A stretch of DNA of 64,000 nt, taken from NCBI RefSeq assembly GCF_900112495.1, contig NZ_FOMA01000006.1, positions 62,001-126,000 on the forward strand, written 5' to 3'. Position numbers and translations under genes: made by a program. Source of the stretch: Bacillus sp. OV322 (GTDB lineage: Bacteria > Bacillota > Bacilli > Bacillales > DSM-1321). This document shows, one piece after another, positions 42,901 to 51,527 of the stretch (position 1 is the first letter of the stretch; each line of letters opens with the position of its first letter). Below the pieces are notes generated by a model that saw nothing but the letters and a program-made list of their open reading frames with translations, ran no database searches and was not told where the DNA came from.

Positions 42901-43414
42901 AGTGGCAGAAACCTTTGATTTCCCCCGCCAAAACGGGGAAATGGGATTATGCCTTGCCGATTATGTCAAACCAGTAAGTTCTGGCATCATGGATTATACA
43001 GGGTTTTTCACTGTATCTGCAGGCAAGGGAATCCGGCTAAAGGCTGAAGAACTAAAAAAAGAAGGAGACTTCTTAAAAAGCCATGCACTGCAGGCACTGG
43101 CACTTGAAATGGCTGAAGGGTTTGCTGAAAGGCTTCACCATATCATGAGAAATGACTGGGGAATCAGCGATCATCTGGACATGACCATGAAAGAAAGACT
43201 GGCTGCAAAATATATAGGCCAAAGATTCTCTTTTGGATATCCTGCCTGTCCGGATCTTGAGGACCAGGCTAAGCTATTCAGGCTGCTGCAGCCAGAGGAA
43301 ATTGGCATAACACTTACAGAAGGCTATATGATGGAGCCTGAGGCATCGGTTTCTGCAGTTGTATTTTCACATCCGCAGGCAAGGTATTTTGATGCAAACA
43401 GGGTGGATACCTAA
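39956..43414 (+). CDS. metH: Cobalamin-dependent methionine synthase
   Basis: 1152 residues with all MetH modules in order: homocysteine domain (GLNCATGPE, IGGCCGTTP zinc cysteines), pterin-binding domain from about 325 (FVGERTNVIGS), B12-binding cap and Rossmann domain with the cobalt-ligating GDVHDIGKN near residue 720, and the SAM-dependent reactivation domain ending in FSFGYPACPDLEDQ. Transfers methyl from 5-methyl-THF via cobalamin to homocysteine. No metE or separate cobalamin riboswitch is present here; S-box control is shared with yitJ. Confidence 0.95.
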   Translation: MSENLLVKQMKKKILILDGAMGTMIQAKNLTEADFGGEAYDGCNEYLSLAAPEIILSIHEAYLKAGADIIETNSFGAASIVLEEYGLESMAYELNKASARLARAACDKFSTVSWPRFAAGSMGPTTKTISVTGGADFDELSSSYEEQARGLLDGGADLLLVETCQDMLNVKAAFLGIKSAFRKSGRTVPIIISGTIEPMGTTLAGQSIEAFYLSCEHMDPLAVGLNCATGPEFMIDHIRTLSGLSHHAVSCYPNAGLPDEEGHYHESPVSLAEKMKQFAQKGWVNIIGGCCGTTPAHIEALSDALKDVLPRELPENTHNHAIAGIEPLIYDETMRPLFVGERTNVIGSRKFKELIRDKKYEQAAEVARAQVKKGAHVIDICLADPDGDEFGDMMEFVREAVKKVKVPLVIDTTDEAVLEQALKNSQGKSIINSINLEDGEDRFERITPYIHQYGAAVVVGTIDEKGMAIDVNRKLEIAGRSMDLLVNKYKINPKDIIFDPLVFPVGTGDEQYLGSCSETVKGIQSIKEKYPQCQTILGISNVSFGLPARGREILNAVFLYHCTKAGLDYAIVNTEKLERFASIPKEEVRLAEELLFNTTKEALTAFTEFYRGKKTESKVSGASLPLHERLANYIIEGTKEGLLADLDTALKEGREPLAIINGPLMDGMAEVGRLFNDNKLIVAEVLQSAEAMKAAVSYLEPLMAGDTSAKKGKLLLATVKGDVHDIGKNLVEIILSNNGFEVVDLGIKVQTQQIIEAVRTHNPTVIGLSGLLVKSAQQMVITAQDLKQAGVKVPILVGGAALSRKFTDFKISPEYDGPVIYSKDAMDGLSAANMLHDESKKEEFLLNLDQKRNKAEQNAKAVSLLERPQIAKKAAFIISRDLDVKKPADTRRHVLKNYPLELVLPYVNKQMLIGHHLGLKGKVDVLLREGNEKAAFLNELTNELVDMLKTNPEFSLNGVYQFFPSQSEGNKILIYNPENPGEVAETFDFPRQNGEMGLCLADYVKPVSSGIMDYTGFFTVSAGKGIRLKAEELKKEGDFLKSHALQALALEMAEGFAERLHHIMRNDWGISDHLDMTMKERLAAKYIGQRFSFGYPACPDLEDQAKLFRLLQPEEIGITLTEGYMMEPEASVSAVVFSHPQARYFDANRVDT

Positions 43415-43514
43415 AATGAAGTAACACCCCGGACATGGAGAATACCTGATTTTTTGCTTCTGTGAATGAGTTCCCTCCTGTTGAGCACCTTATGAATAAC
43501 AAGGGGGAACTGTA

Positions 43515-44318
43515 ATGAAAATCGTTCTGTGTTTCATGATGTTATTTATATGTATGCTGGGGGCTGGTCCGGATTCAATTGCAACAGAAAAAATGGCTGA
43601 AGGATTTCAAGGCGGGAAAGGTGAAAAACAGCAATGGAAAACTGTGCCTGAGGAGCTGACTCCGCTGGAACTGGCTGACAGAGCCAGCAGAAAAGTGGCC
43701 TATCTGACTTTTGATGACGGTCCTTCCACACATACCCTGGATATTTTAGATATACTTGACCGCTATCATATCAAAGGCACTTTTTTTGTAATGGGAAATG
43801 AAGAAAAATACGCAGATCAGGGCTATAAAGAAATGATAAGAAGAGGCCATACAGTGGCATTGCATTCTTATACCCATGATTATTCAGTAATTTACCGGGA
43901 TAAGGAGAGATTTTTTCAGGATGTAAACAGGCTGGAGCAGATGCTTCAAAAGAAATACGGAATTACATCCAAGTACATCCGATTCCCCGGAGGAAGCAAA
44001 AACAGGTTGATCAGCCAAAATGTCAAAAAGGAAATGATGGATGGCATCCTCCAGGAGCTGAAGGATAAAGGCTATGTGTATTGTGATTGGAATGTTGATT
44101 CTACAGATGGCATCAGCCCGGCAATAAGCACAGGAACGATTATCAATTCTGTGCTGAAAGGGGCCCGAAACCAAAAAAAGGCCATTATTCTGCTTCATGA
44201 TATTAATAGTATGAAAAACACAGTTACAGCCCTCCCAGCCATTATTGAGGGGCTGAAAAGACAGGGATATGAATTCGATATGATTCAGGAAAATGCCCCA
44301 ATCGTACATTTTCGCTAA
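43515..44318 (+). CDS. Secreted polysaccharide deacetylase
   Basis: 267 residues with an N-terminal signal peptide (IVLCFMMLFICMLGAG). NodB-homology domain: TFDDGPSTHT (catalytic Asp and metal Asp), HSYTHD (metal histidines), RFPGGS, DWNVDS and LLHDI. It probably deacetylates peptidoglycan or another envelope glycan outside the membrane. Single gene with an AAGGGGGAA ribosome site and its own terminator. Confidence 0.88.
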   Translation: MKIVLCFMMLFICMLGAGPDSIATEKMAEGFQGGKGEKQQWKTVPEELTPLELADRASRKVAYLTFDDGPSTHTLDILDILDRYHIKGTFFVMGNEEKYADQGYKEMIRRGHTVALHSYTHDYSVIYRDKERFFQDVNRLEQMLQKKYGITSKYIRFPGGSKNRLISQNVKKEMMDGILQELKDKGYVYCDWNVDSTDGISPAISTGTIINSVLKGARNQKKAIILLHDINSMKNTVTALPAIIEGLKRQGYEFDMIQENAPIVHFR

Positions 44319-44351
44319 AAAAGACAAATTTTACAGTGCCTTAATAAAATG

Positions 44352-44396
44352 AGAAAAGCCGGAAAACACGCAGAAGGTGTTTTATCCGGCTTTTTC
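44352..44396 (+). terminator. Terminator of the deacetylase gene
   Basis: AAAAGCCGGAAAACAC pairs with GTGTTTTATCCGGCTTTTT with a one-base bulge. Confidence 0.87.
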
Positions 44397-44862
44397 TATT
44401 GTTCAAGCGAGCAGGACAGTCTTTGTTTGCGTTTATTCGTCAGATGCAAAAAAATAAAAAATTTGTAGAACAAAGAAAGTTATATTTTGTTATAATGGTT
44501 TCGTCAGATGTAAGGGTTTTTATGATATTTTCTTCCAGACCCTGAATTATTTGCTTGAAGAAAAAAAATGTCGAAACAGCGAAAAATGGCCTAATTCAGA
44601 AAAAAATTAAGTAAAAGCTTTAAAATACTGAATAAAGCAGAATATTTTCTTGGAATTTGCTGATCAATGCGAGGAATCTCTTTGGAAATTTCATTGAAAA
44701 CATGGTAATATAACATCTGAAAACGTTTTATCCTTTGAATATTATAAATTTATCGCAAATTAACTATTTTTATATATTTATTAAAAATAGACAAACAGCA
44801 AATATTCTGGGGATGGGTAAAACGGGAACTTAAAATTTTGAAAAAATCTGGGGGTTTACAAG
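44397..44862 (+). promoter_or_regulatory. Long AT-rich leader of odhAB
   Basis: A likely extended -10 promoter TTGTTATAAT ends at 44496, which would give a 5' untranslated region of about 360 bases. It holds no open frame with a ribosome site and no aptamer I recognise. A cre match sits at 44718-44731, downstream of that promoter. Confidence 0.45.
44718..44731 (+). promoter_or_regulatory. cre site (CcpA operator) upstream of odhA
   Basis: TGAAAACGTTTTAT matches TGWAARCGYTWNCW at 13 of 14 positions and is almost palindromic. CcpA repression of odhAB is known in B. subtilis. Confidence 0.65.
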
Positions 44863-47721
44863 ATGGCCAACAAGGATGCTAAGGCATACGATCCATGGAA
44901 AGCTTTTTCCGGTCCAAACCTTGGGTACGTCATGGAGCAATACGATTTACTGCAAAGCAATCCGGATGAAGTGGATCCGGAACTGAAAAACTTATTTGAG
45001 ATTGCTGGTCCGCCGGCATTGGATGCACATGCAGAAGTAATGGCAGAGGCACCGGTTAGGCAAACCATCGAACCAAGCGAGAGTCTATCTATGAAGAAGA
45101 TCATGTCAGCCGTTAAGCTGGCTGATAATATCCGTACATATGGACATCTAGCGGCCAATATTAATCCTCTGAATGACAAAACATTAGATGCAGAGCAGAT
45201 CCATTTTGAAAAATATGACTTAACAGCAGATGATCTGAAAAAAATTCCGGCAGACTTCATTTGTGCTGCTTCTCCTGATCATGTGAAGGACGGATACGAT
45301 GCTGTTCAATATTTGAAAGAACTTTATACAAAAACGATAGCCTTTGAGTTTCAGCATGTTAGCGATCTAGGCGAAAAACAATGGCTTACAGATATGGTTG
45401 AAACCGGAAGCATGTTCCCGGAGATTACAAAAGAGAAAAAATCTCTTCTGCTGAAAAGGCTGACTGAAGTAGAAAACTTTGAGAAATTTTTGCACCGTAC
45501 ATATGTCGGCCAAAAACGGTTTTCTATTGAAGGTTTAGATACACTAGTTCCGATTGTCGACGAATTGATTTCCGAAGCAGTCCAGGACGGGGCTTTTAAT
45601 GTGAATATTGCCATGGCCCACCGCGGACGTTTGAATGTCCTTGCACATGTGCTTGGGAAGCCATATGAAGTGATTTTTTCTGAATTCCAGCACTCTCCAA
45701 ATAAAGATCTTGTTCCATCTGAGGGATCGATTGGCATCAATTACGGCTGGACTGGCGATGTTAAGTATCACTTAGGCCTTGATAAGCAAATTACAAAGGA
45801 AAATACCCAAAAAGCAAGAATTACCTTGGCCAATAACCCGAGCCATCTTGAAGTGGTCAGCCCGATTTCTGTCGGATATTCACGTGCTGCACAGGAAGAC
45901 AGGACAAAGGCAGGTTATCCTGTTCAGGATATAACGGGTTCGATGGCAATTTTAATACACGGAGATGCAGCTTTCCCTGGTGAAGGCATTGTTCCGGAAA
46001 CCCTTAATTTAAGCCGTTTGCGGGGTTATCAGACCGGCGGATCCATCCATATCATTGCAAATAATATGATCGGTTTTACCACTGAAAGTGAAGACTCCCG
46101 TTCCACAAGATATGCAAGCGATCTTGCTAAAGGATTCGAAGTTCCGATTGTGCATGTGAATGCAGATGACCCTGAGGCATGCCTTGCAGCTGTGGCGCTG
46201 GCATATAAATACCGCAAAGAATTTAAAAAGGATTTCTTAATTGATTTAATCGGCTATAGACGCTTTGGCCATAACGAAATGGACGAGCCGCTTGTCACCC
46301 AGCCGCAAATGTATGCTCTTATACATCAGCATAAAACCCAGAAAGAAATTTATGGGGAACTTCTCCTGAAAAATAATGAAATTTCTCAGGAAGAAATCGA
46401 TGACATTGAAAAACAAGTGGATTCGAGGCTGACAGAAGCATATAGCAGGGTATCAGGCGATAAACCGGTGGAAGGTGCAGAATGCAACCCGCCTGAAACG
46501 GTTGAACATGGACTTCCAAAAATTGTAACCGCTGTAGCGGAAGTTGAACTTAAAAAAATTAATGAAGAGTTAGTTCAATGGCCGGAAGGGTTTACAGTCA
46601 ATAAAAAACTGGGACGCATCCTTACCCGCCGCCTTGATTCATTCACTGAAAATGGAAAGATAGACTGGGCCCATGCTGAAACCTTGGCATTCGCCTCCAT
46701 TTTAAGTGATGGTACGCCAATCAGGCTAACTGGACAGGATTCTGAACGGGGAACATTCGCACAGCGCAACATTGTTCTTCATGATAGCGAGAATGGCCAG
46801 ACATATTCACCGCTTCACAAACTTGAGTCTGCAAAAGCTTCCTTTGCTGTCCATAACAGCCCGCTCACTGAAACAGCAGTGGTAGGATTTGAGTATGGAT
46901 ACAATGTTTTTGCACCTGAAACACTTGTTCTTTGGGAAGGCCAGTTTGGGGATTTCGCCAATACAGCACAAGTGATGTTTGACCAGTTCATTGCCGCCGG
47001 ACGTGCTAAATGGGGCCAGAAGTCCGGGCTTGTCATGCTGCTGCCTCACGGATACGAAGGGCAAGGGCCAGAGCATTCAAGTGCGCGCCTGGAGCGCTTC
47101 CTTTCTCTTGCAGCTGAAAATAACTGGACTGTTGCAAACTTGAGTTCTGCCGCACAGTATTTCCATATTTTAAGAAGACAAGCCAAGATTCTTGAAATGG
47201 ATGAAGTAAGGCCGCTGGTACTTATGACACCTAAAAGCCTGCTGAGAAATCAGGTTATGGCATCAGAGGTTTCCGCTTTTACTGAAGGTGAATTCCAGAC
47301 TTACATTGAACAGCCGGGTCTTGGTGAAAACCCTGATCAAGTAGAAAGAATTGTTTTCTGCACAGGAAAGCTCGCCGTAGAACTTAGCAGCAGAATTTCT
47401 TCTGAGGAAAATCTGGATTGGCTTCATGTAATCAGAATCGAAGAAATTTATCCATTCCCATTTGAGGAAATCCAGAAGGTCATGAAAAAATATCCAAACC
47501 TGAAGGAAATTATCTGGCTGCAGGAAGAGCCTAAAAACATGGGGGCATGGAACTTTGTTGAACCGAGGCTGAATGCAGCGGCACCTCATGGCCTGAATGT
47601 TTCTTATATAGGAAGAAAACGCCGTTCAAGCCCTGCAGAGGGAGATCCGACTGTCCATAAAAAAGAGCAGCAGAGGATTATTACTCAAGCGATTACACGT
47701 ACAGTAGAGGGGGAAAAGTAA
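44863..47721 (+). CDS. odhA: 2-oxoglutarate dehydrogenase E1 component
   Basis: 952 residues, thiamine-diphosphate-dependent decarboxylase of the TCA cycle. Conserved pieces: [37 protein letters not shown] with the ThDP region, [33 protein letters not shown] and [17 protein letters not shown]. Length equals Bacillus OdhA. GGGGG ribosome site. It is cotranscribed with odhB one base downstream. Confidence 0.95.
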   Translation: MANKDAKAYDPWKAFSGPNLGYVMEQYDLLQSNPDEVDPELKNLFEIAGPPALDAHAEVMAEAPVRQTIEPSESLSMKKIMSAVKLADNIRTYGHLAANINPLNDKTLDAEQIHFEKYDLTADDLKKIPADFICAASPDHVKDGYDAVQYLKELYTKTIAFEFQHVSDLGEKQWLTDMVETGSMFPEITKEKKSLLLKRLTEVENFEKFLHRTYVGQKRFSIEGLDTLVPIVDELISEAVQDGAFNVNIAMAHRGRLNVLAHVLGKPYEVIFSEFQHSPNKDLVPSEGSIGINYGWTGDVKYHLGLDKQITKENTQKARITLANNPSHLEVVSPISVGYSRAAQEDRTKAGYPVQDITGSMAILIHGDAAFPGEGIVPETLNLSRLRGYQTGGSIHIIANNMIGFTTESEDSRSTRYASDLAKGFEVPIVHVNADDPEACLAAVALAYKYRKEFKKDFLIDLIGYRRFGHNEMDEPLVTQPQMYALIHQHKTQKEIYGELLLKNNEISQEEIDDIEKQVDSRLTEAYSRVSGDKPVEGAECNPPETVEHGLPKIVTAVAEVELKKINEELVQWPEGFTVNKKLGRILTRRLDSFTENGKIDWAHAETLAFASILSDGTPIRLTGQDSERGTFAQRNIVLHDSENGQTYSPLHKLESAKASFAVHNSPLTETAVVGFEYGYNVFAPETLVLWEGQFGDFANTAQVMFDQFIAAGRAKWGQKSGLVMLLPHGYEGQGPEHSSARLERFLSLAAENNWTVANLSSAAQYFHILRRQAKILEMDEVRPLVLMTPKSLLRNQVMASEVSAFTEGEFQTYIEQPGLGENPDQVERIVFCTGKLAVELSSRISSEENLDWLHVIRIEEIYPFPFEEIQKVMKKYPNLKEIIWLQEEPKNMGAWNFVEPRLNAAAPHGLNVSYIGRKRRSSPAEGDPTVHKKEQQRIITQAITRTVEGEK

Positions 47722-47722
47722 G

Positions 47723-48991
47723 ATGGCTGAAGTCAAAGTACCGGAATTAGCAGAATCAATTACAGAAGGTTCCATTGCACAATGGTTAAAGCAACCGGGA
47801 GATACAGTGGAAAAAGGGGATTATATCCTTGAACTTGAAACAGATAAGGTAAATGTGGAAATTATCTCCGATTACTCTGGAACACTAAAAGAGCTTCTTG
47901 CAGAAGAAGGCGATACCGTTCAAGTCGGCCAGGCAATTGCTGTAGTAGACGAAAGCGGTTCAAAAGCGGCACCAGCCGAAGCTCCTGCTGAAACTGCAGC
48001 TCCTGTCAGCACGGAAGCACCAAAAGCTGCAGAAGCGAAGACAGAGCCTATCACAACTGAACCAAAAGAAGAAACGAAACAAGACCCTGCACAGAGGACA
48101 ATAGCTTCTCCTGCTGCAAGAAAACTTGCTCGTGAAAAGGGAATTGACTTAAGTGAAGTGGCAGCTGCAGATCCGCTTGGAAGAGTACGGGTCCAGGATG
48201 TAGAAGCGGCTGGAAAAGCACCTGTTCAAAAGCAAAGTGCACCGGCACCAAAGGCTGCGCCTGCACCAGCGGCACCATCCCAATCCGATGACCGTGTAGA
48301 AGTAATAAAAATGTCCCGCAGACGCCAGACCATTGCTAAGCGACTTGTGGCAGTGCAGCATGAAGCAGCAATGCTTACTACTTTTAACGAGGTTGACATG
48401 ACAGCAGTCATGGATCTTAGGAAACGCCGTAAAGATGCGTTCGCAAAGCAGCATGATGTTAAGCTGGGCTTTATGTCCTTCTTCACAAAAGCGGTTATCG
48501 GCGCACTTAAGAAATACCCTCTTCTTAATGCAGAAATAAATGGCGATGAAATTATCATGAAGAAATTTTATGATATCGGCGTTGCCGTTTCGACAGATGA
48601 AGGTCTTGTGGTTCCTGTTGTGCGTGATGCAGACAGAAAAGGCTTTGCCGGAATCGAACAAGCGATTTCTGATCTTGCTGTAAAAGCAAGGAACAATAAG
48701 CTGGCACTATCCGATTTGTCTGGCGGCACGTTTACAATCACAAATGGAGGAACATTTGGATCATTATTATCAACACCGATCCTAAATGCTCCGCAAGTGG
48801 GTATCCTCGGAATGCACAAAATCCAGGTTAGGCCGGTTGCCATTGATAATGACACAATGGAAAACAGGCCAATGATGTATCTTGCGCTTTCTTATGACCA
48901 CAGAATTGTAGACGGTAAAGAAGCGGTTGGCTTCCTTGTCACAGTCAAAGAACTTTTAGAAGATCCTGAACAGCTTTTATTAGAAGGCTGA
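47723..48991 (+). CDS. odhB: Dihydrolipoyllysine succinyltransferase (E2)
   Basis: 422 residues. Lipoyl domain (1-78) with [11 protein letters not shown] carrying the lipoylated lysine; an alanine/proline/glutamate linker; the E3-binding domain ([20 protein letters not shown] in pieces [18 protein letters not shown]); a second Ala/Pro linker; and the catalytic domain ending in [16 protein letters not shown] with the His-Asp pair. GTAGAGGGGGAAAAG ribosome site overlaps the odhA end. Confidence 0.95.
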   Translation: MAEVKVPELAESITEGSIAQWLKQPGDTVEKGDYILELETDKVNVEIISDYSGTLKELLAEEGDTVQVGQAIAVVDESGSKAAPAEAPAETAAPVSTEAPKAAEAKTEPITTEPKEETKQDPAQRTIASPAARKLAREKGIDLSEVAAADPLGRVRVQDVEAAGKAPVQKQSAPAPKAAPAPAAPSQSDDRVEVIKMSRRRQTIAKRLVAVQHEAAMLTTFNEVDMTAVMDLRKRRKDAFAKQHDVKLGFMSFFTKAVIGALKKYPLLNAEINGDEIIMKKFYDIGVAVSTDEGLVVPVVRDADRKGFAGIEQAISDLAVKARNNKLALSDLSGGTFTITNGGTFGSLLSTPILNAPQVGILGMHKIQVRPVAIDNDTMENRPMMYLALSYDHRIVDGKEAVGFLVTVKELLEDPEQLLLEG

Positions 48992-48997
48992 TTACAG

Positions 48998-49043
48998 AAA
49001 AGCCTAACTTATTCCATATTGCTGGAATAAGTTAGGCTTTTTT
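48998..49043 (+). terminator. Terminator of odhAB
   Basis: AAAAGCCTAACTTATTCCA pairs perfectly with TGGAATAAGTTAGGCTTTT, then T residues. Confidence 0.92.
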
Positions 49044-49252
49044 TCGTTCATGGAAATCTTCTATTCCAAATAGTTTTCAAGTCTTCCAATATGACAATAG
49101 ATTAAGCTCTTATATGAATCTATATCATCTCAGGAAAGAGAGGACATCCAAAAATACTTAATTACCACCAGTAAGCAGCTTCGTTATTCACAGCTGATCT
49201 GCAAAAGAATCATGCTGTTTGTGGCTGAAAAGGATTGTACCCTTTTTATTTA

Positions 49253-49650
49253 GGCTCATTTCTTAAAGATTGTTGTTTTTTTAGTTTTTTATGTGAGGCG
49301 TTCCCATTGTCAAGTCAGGTTGATTGGAGCGTAAGGTGAGAGACTCCTGCGGGATATGCAGCAGGCCACTGAAAAACTATATGTTTTGGAAAAAAGATGA
49401 GTTTATAGGGGATCAAAAATGTTTCCTGACCTTCTTATCGTCGCTTAGAAGCGATTCTAGAGCTTCGTTTTTTGTACATCATTTTTCACTTTTAAAATTC
49501 CTGACTTTTTCAGTGGCTTCATATGCTGAACAGGTGAGACCCAAGCAGGCGCAGCCGAGGAGGCTCACCGGCTGCCCCGCGGAAAGCGAGCAGCCTGAAG
49601 AGGAAATCAACCACCTTGTTTCCATAGCAGCAACGTTTACAAAAACAGCC
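49253..49650 (+). mobile_element. Miniature inverted-repeat element, copy 3, carrying a nested insertion
   Basis: Left end GGCTCATTTCTTAAAG and inverted right end GGCTGTTTTTGTAAAC. A perfect 8-base direct repeat TTTATTTA flanks it (49245-49252 and 49651-49658). Without the nested 153-base element (49365-49517) it would be about 245 bases. Its GC-rich centre (GAGACTCCTGCGGGA, AGCCGAGGAGGCTCACCG, CCCCGCGGAAAGCGAG) matches copy 4 closely. Confidence 0.85.
49365..49517 (+). mobile_element. Nested miniature element with GCCACTGAAAAA ends
   Basis: 153 bases bounded by GCCACTGAAAAACT and its inverse AGTTTTTCAGTGGC-like end (GACTTTTTCAGTGGC). It interrupts copy 3 of the GGCT element between GCGGGAT and GGTGAGACC, which are nearly adjacent in copy 4. 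Internally non-coding, with a small CTTAGAAGCGATTCTAGAG inverted region. The ends resemble those of some IS1182-type elements, but this is from memory. Confidence 0.65.
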
Positions 49651-49744
49651 TTTATTTAAGCCCTCAGGCCCGGTTAAAGTGGAAGGGAGTGCAGCTGTGA
49701 AGCGGAAATTACCAGGAAAATTAGCAGAGGTTTAAAAATCGAAC

Positions 49745-49800
49745 TGAATGAATTTAAATGTTTTTGAATGAATTTAAATGATTTTGAATGTTTTTGATTG
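49745..49800 (+). repeat. Tandem 20-base repeats, candidate FruR operators
   Basis: TGAATGAATTTAAATGTTTT, then TGAATGAATTTAAATGATTT, then the shorter TGAATGTTTTTGATTG, directly in tandem 55 to 110 bases upstream of fruR. DeoR-type repressors commonly bind such direct repeats. Confidence 0.6.
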
Positions 49801-49854
49801 TATTTTGTAAGGGCTTCCTTTATTATAAAGATAATAAGAAATGAGGTGGTTCTT

Positions 49855-50607
49855 TTGCTTACCGCTGAAAGGCACCAAGAGATAATGGCACTCCTAAAGA
49901 TGAATGGAACTGTCAAGCTGCAGGAGCTTGTCGACCACTTGCAAACATCGGAGTCAACAATCAGGAGAGACCTATCGCAGCTCGAAGAAATGAAGCTGCT
50001 GAAAAGAGTGCATGGAGGCGCTTCATTGCTTCAAAGAAAAGGACTTGAGCCAAGCATACATGAAAAACAAAATAAATTTACAGCTGAAAAACTGAAAATC
50101 GGCCAATTGGCTTCCTCCTTTGTTGAGGAAGGCGATTGCATTTATCTGGATGCCGGAACAACCGTAATGGAAATGATTCCTTTTTTGAAAAGTAAAAATG
50201 TAACCGTTCTTACAAATGGAGTGATGCATATTCAGCTCCTGATGGAAAATAAGATAAAGTCACTGATTACCGGTGGAGAAATAAAAGTTTCTACTAGTGC
50301 CGTAGTAGGAAGTACGGCAGTGAATTTCATTTCGCAATTCAGGTTTGATAAATGCTTTTTAGGTATTAACGGCATACATCCTGAACTTGGATTTACAACT
50401 CCAGACCCGGACGAGGCACTGCTCAAGAAGATGGCGATTTCTGTATCCAATGAAGTGTATATTCTGGCTGACAGCACGAAGCTGAATGAATCGACATTCG
50501 CTAAAGTAGCAGATATACATGAAGCAATGGTCATTACAGATGAAAATGATGCAGAGGCTTTGGCCGAGCTTAGGAAAAACCCTAAAGCAAAGGTTGTGAC
50601 AGCATGA
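49855..50607 (+). CDS. fruR: DeoR-family fructose operon repressor
   Basis: 250 residues. N-terminal helix-turn-helix: RHQEIMALLKMNGTVKLQEL then TSESTIRRDLSQLEEM and KRVHGGA; the C-terminal sugar-phosphate sensor has LDAGTTVMEM and GINGIHPELGFTT. TTG 49855 (LTAERHQ) is chosen because it matches B. subtilis FruR and lies five bases after GAGGTGG. Overlaps fruK by four bases. Probably senses fructose-1-phosphate and represses its own operon. Confidence 0.92.
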   Translation: MLTAERHQEIMALLKMNGTVKLQELVDHLQTSESTIRRDLSQLEEMKLLKRVHGGASLLQRKGLEPSIHEKQNKFTAEKLKIGQLASSFVEEGDCIYLDAGTTVMEMIPFLKSKNVTVLTNGVMHIQLLMENKIKSLITGGEIKVSTSAVVGSTAVNFISQFRFDKCFLGINGIHPELGFTTPDPDEALLKKMAISVSNEVYILADSTKLNESTFAKVADIHEAMVITDENDAEALAELRKNPKAKVVTA

Positions 50608-51527
50608 TATATACAGTAACCCTTAATCCTTCGATAGATTATATCGTACAAGTGGAACATTTAAAAATCGGCCACTTAAACCGGGTAAACAACGATGTCA
50701 GATTTCCGGGAGGCAAAGGTATCAACGTTTCAAGAGTTTTAAAAAGGCTGAATGTTAATAGCATGGCACTTGGCTTCATTGGCGGCTTTACAGGCGAATT
50801 TATCTCAGATTTCCTCAGGAAAGAAGATGTTGAAACGGACTTCACAAGGGTTTCCGGAGAATCCCGGATTAACATTAAATTAAAAACAGATACTGAAACC
50901 GAAATCAATGGAAACGGACCGGAAATCTCTTCCGAAAATTATCAAGACCTGTTAAATAAAATAAAAAAGCTGAAGGAAAACGATATCCTGGTACTCTCTG
51001 GAAGTATTCCTAAAAGCATGCCGGCCGGATTTTATGAACAAGTGACTGAATTTTGCGGAAATAACAATATTAAGGCAGTTGTCGATACAAGCGGGAGTGA
51101 ACTGCTGAATGCAGTGAAGCACCGGCCTTTCCTGATTAAGCCTAACCATCATGAATTGGGAGAGATTTTTTCTGAAGAAATTGACTCCTTCGATAAAGCT
51201 GCCTTTTACGGAAAAAAACTTGCACAAGCAGGGGCACAGCATGTTATCGTCTCTATGGCTGGTGAAGGAGCTGTTTTATGCACGGATGGCAAAACATATA
51301 AAGCCAATGTTCCAAAAGGGTGTGTAGTGAATTCTACAGGAGCAGGAGATTCCGTGGTTGCCGGATTTATCGGTAAATATGTGACAGCGGGCATGCTTGC
51401 TGCCTTCAGATACAGTCTGGCCGCGGGGAGTGCGACTGCCTTTTCTGCGGATCTTTGCAGACAAGGTGATATCGAAAATTTGCTTGGCGACATTGAAATT
51501 GAAGAAATGAAGGGTGGTTTACTATGA
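50604..51527 (+). CDS. fruK: 1-phosphofructokinase
   Basis: 307-residue PfkB-family kinase phosphorylating fructose-1-phosphate to the 1,6-bisphosphate. MIYTVTLNPSIDYIV at the start, RFPGGKGINVSRVLKRL and the C-terminal signature NSTGAGDSVVAGF with the catalytic Asp. ATGA overlaps with both fruR and fruA indicate coupled translation. Confidence 0.94.
   Translation: MIYTVTLNPSIDYIVQVEHLKIGHLNRVNNDVRFPGGKGINVSRVLKRLNVNSMALGFIGGFTGEFISDFLRKEDVETDFTRVSGESRINIKLKTDTETEINGNGPEISSENYQDLLNKIKKLKENDILVLSGSIPKSMPAGFYEQVTEFCGNNNIKAVVDTSGSELLNAVKHRPFLIKPNHHELGEIFSEEIDSFDKAAFYGKKLAQAGAQHVIVSMAGEGAVLCTDGKTYKANVPKGCVVNSTGAGDSVVAGFIGKYVTAGMLAAFRYSLAAGSATAFSADLCRQGDIENLLGDIEIEEMKGGLL

Noticed and set aside
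49324-49659. Plus-strand 111-codon open frame
   Set aside because: It runs through two miniature elements; composition and lack of a ribosome site argue against a gene.
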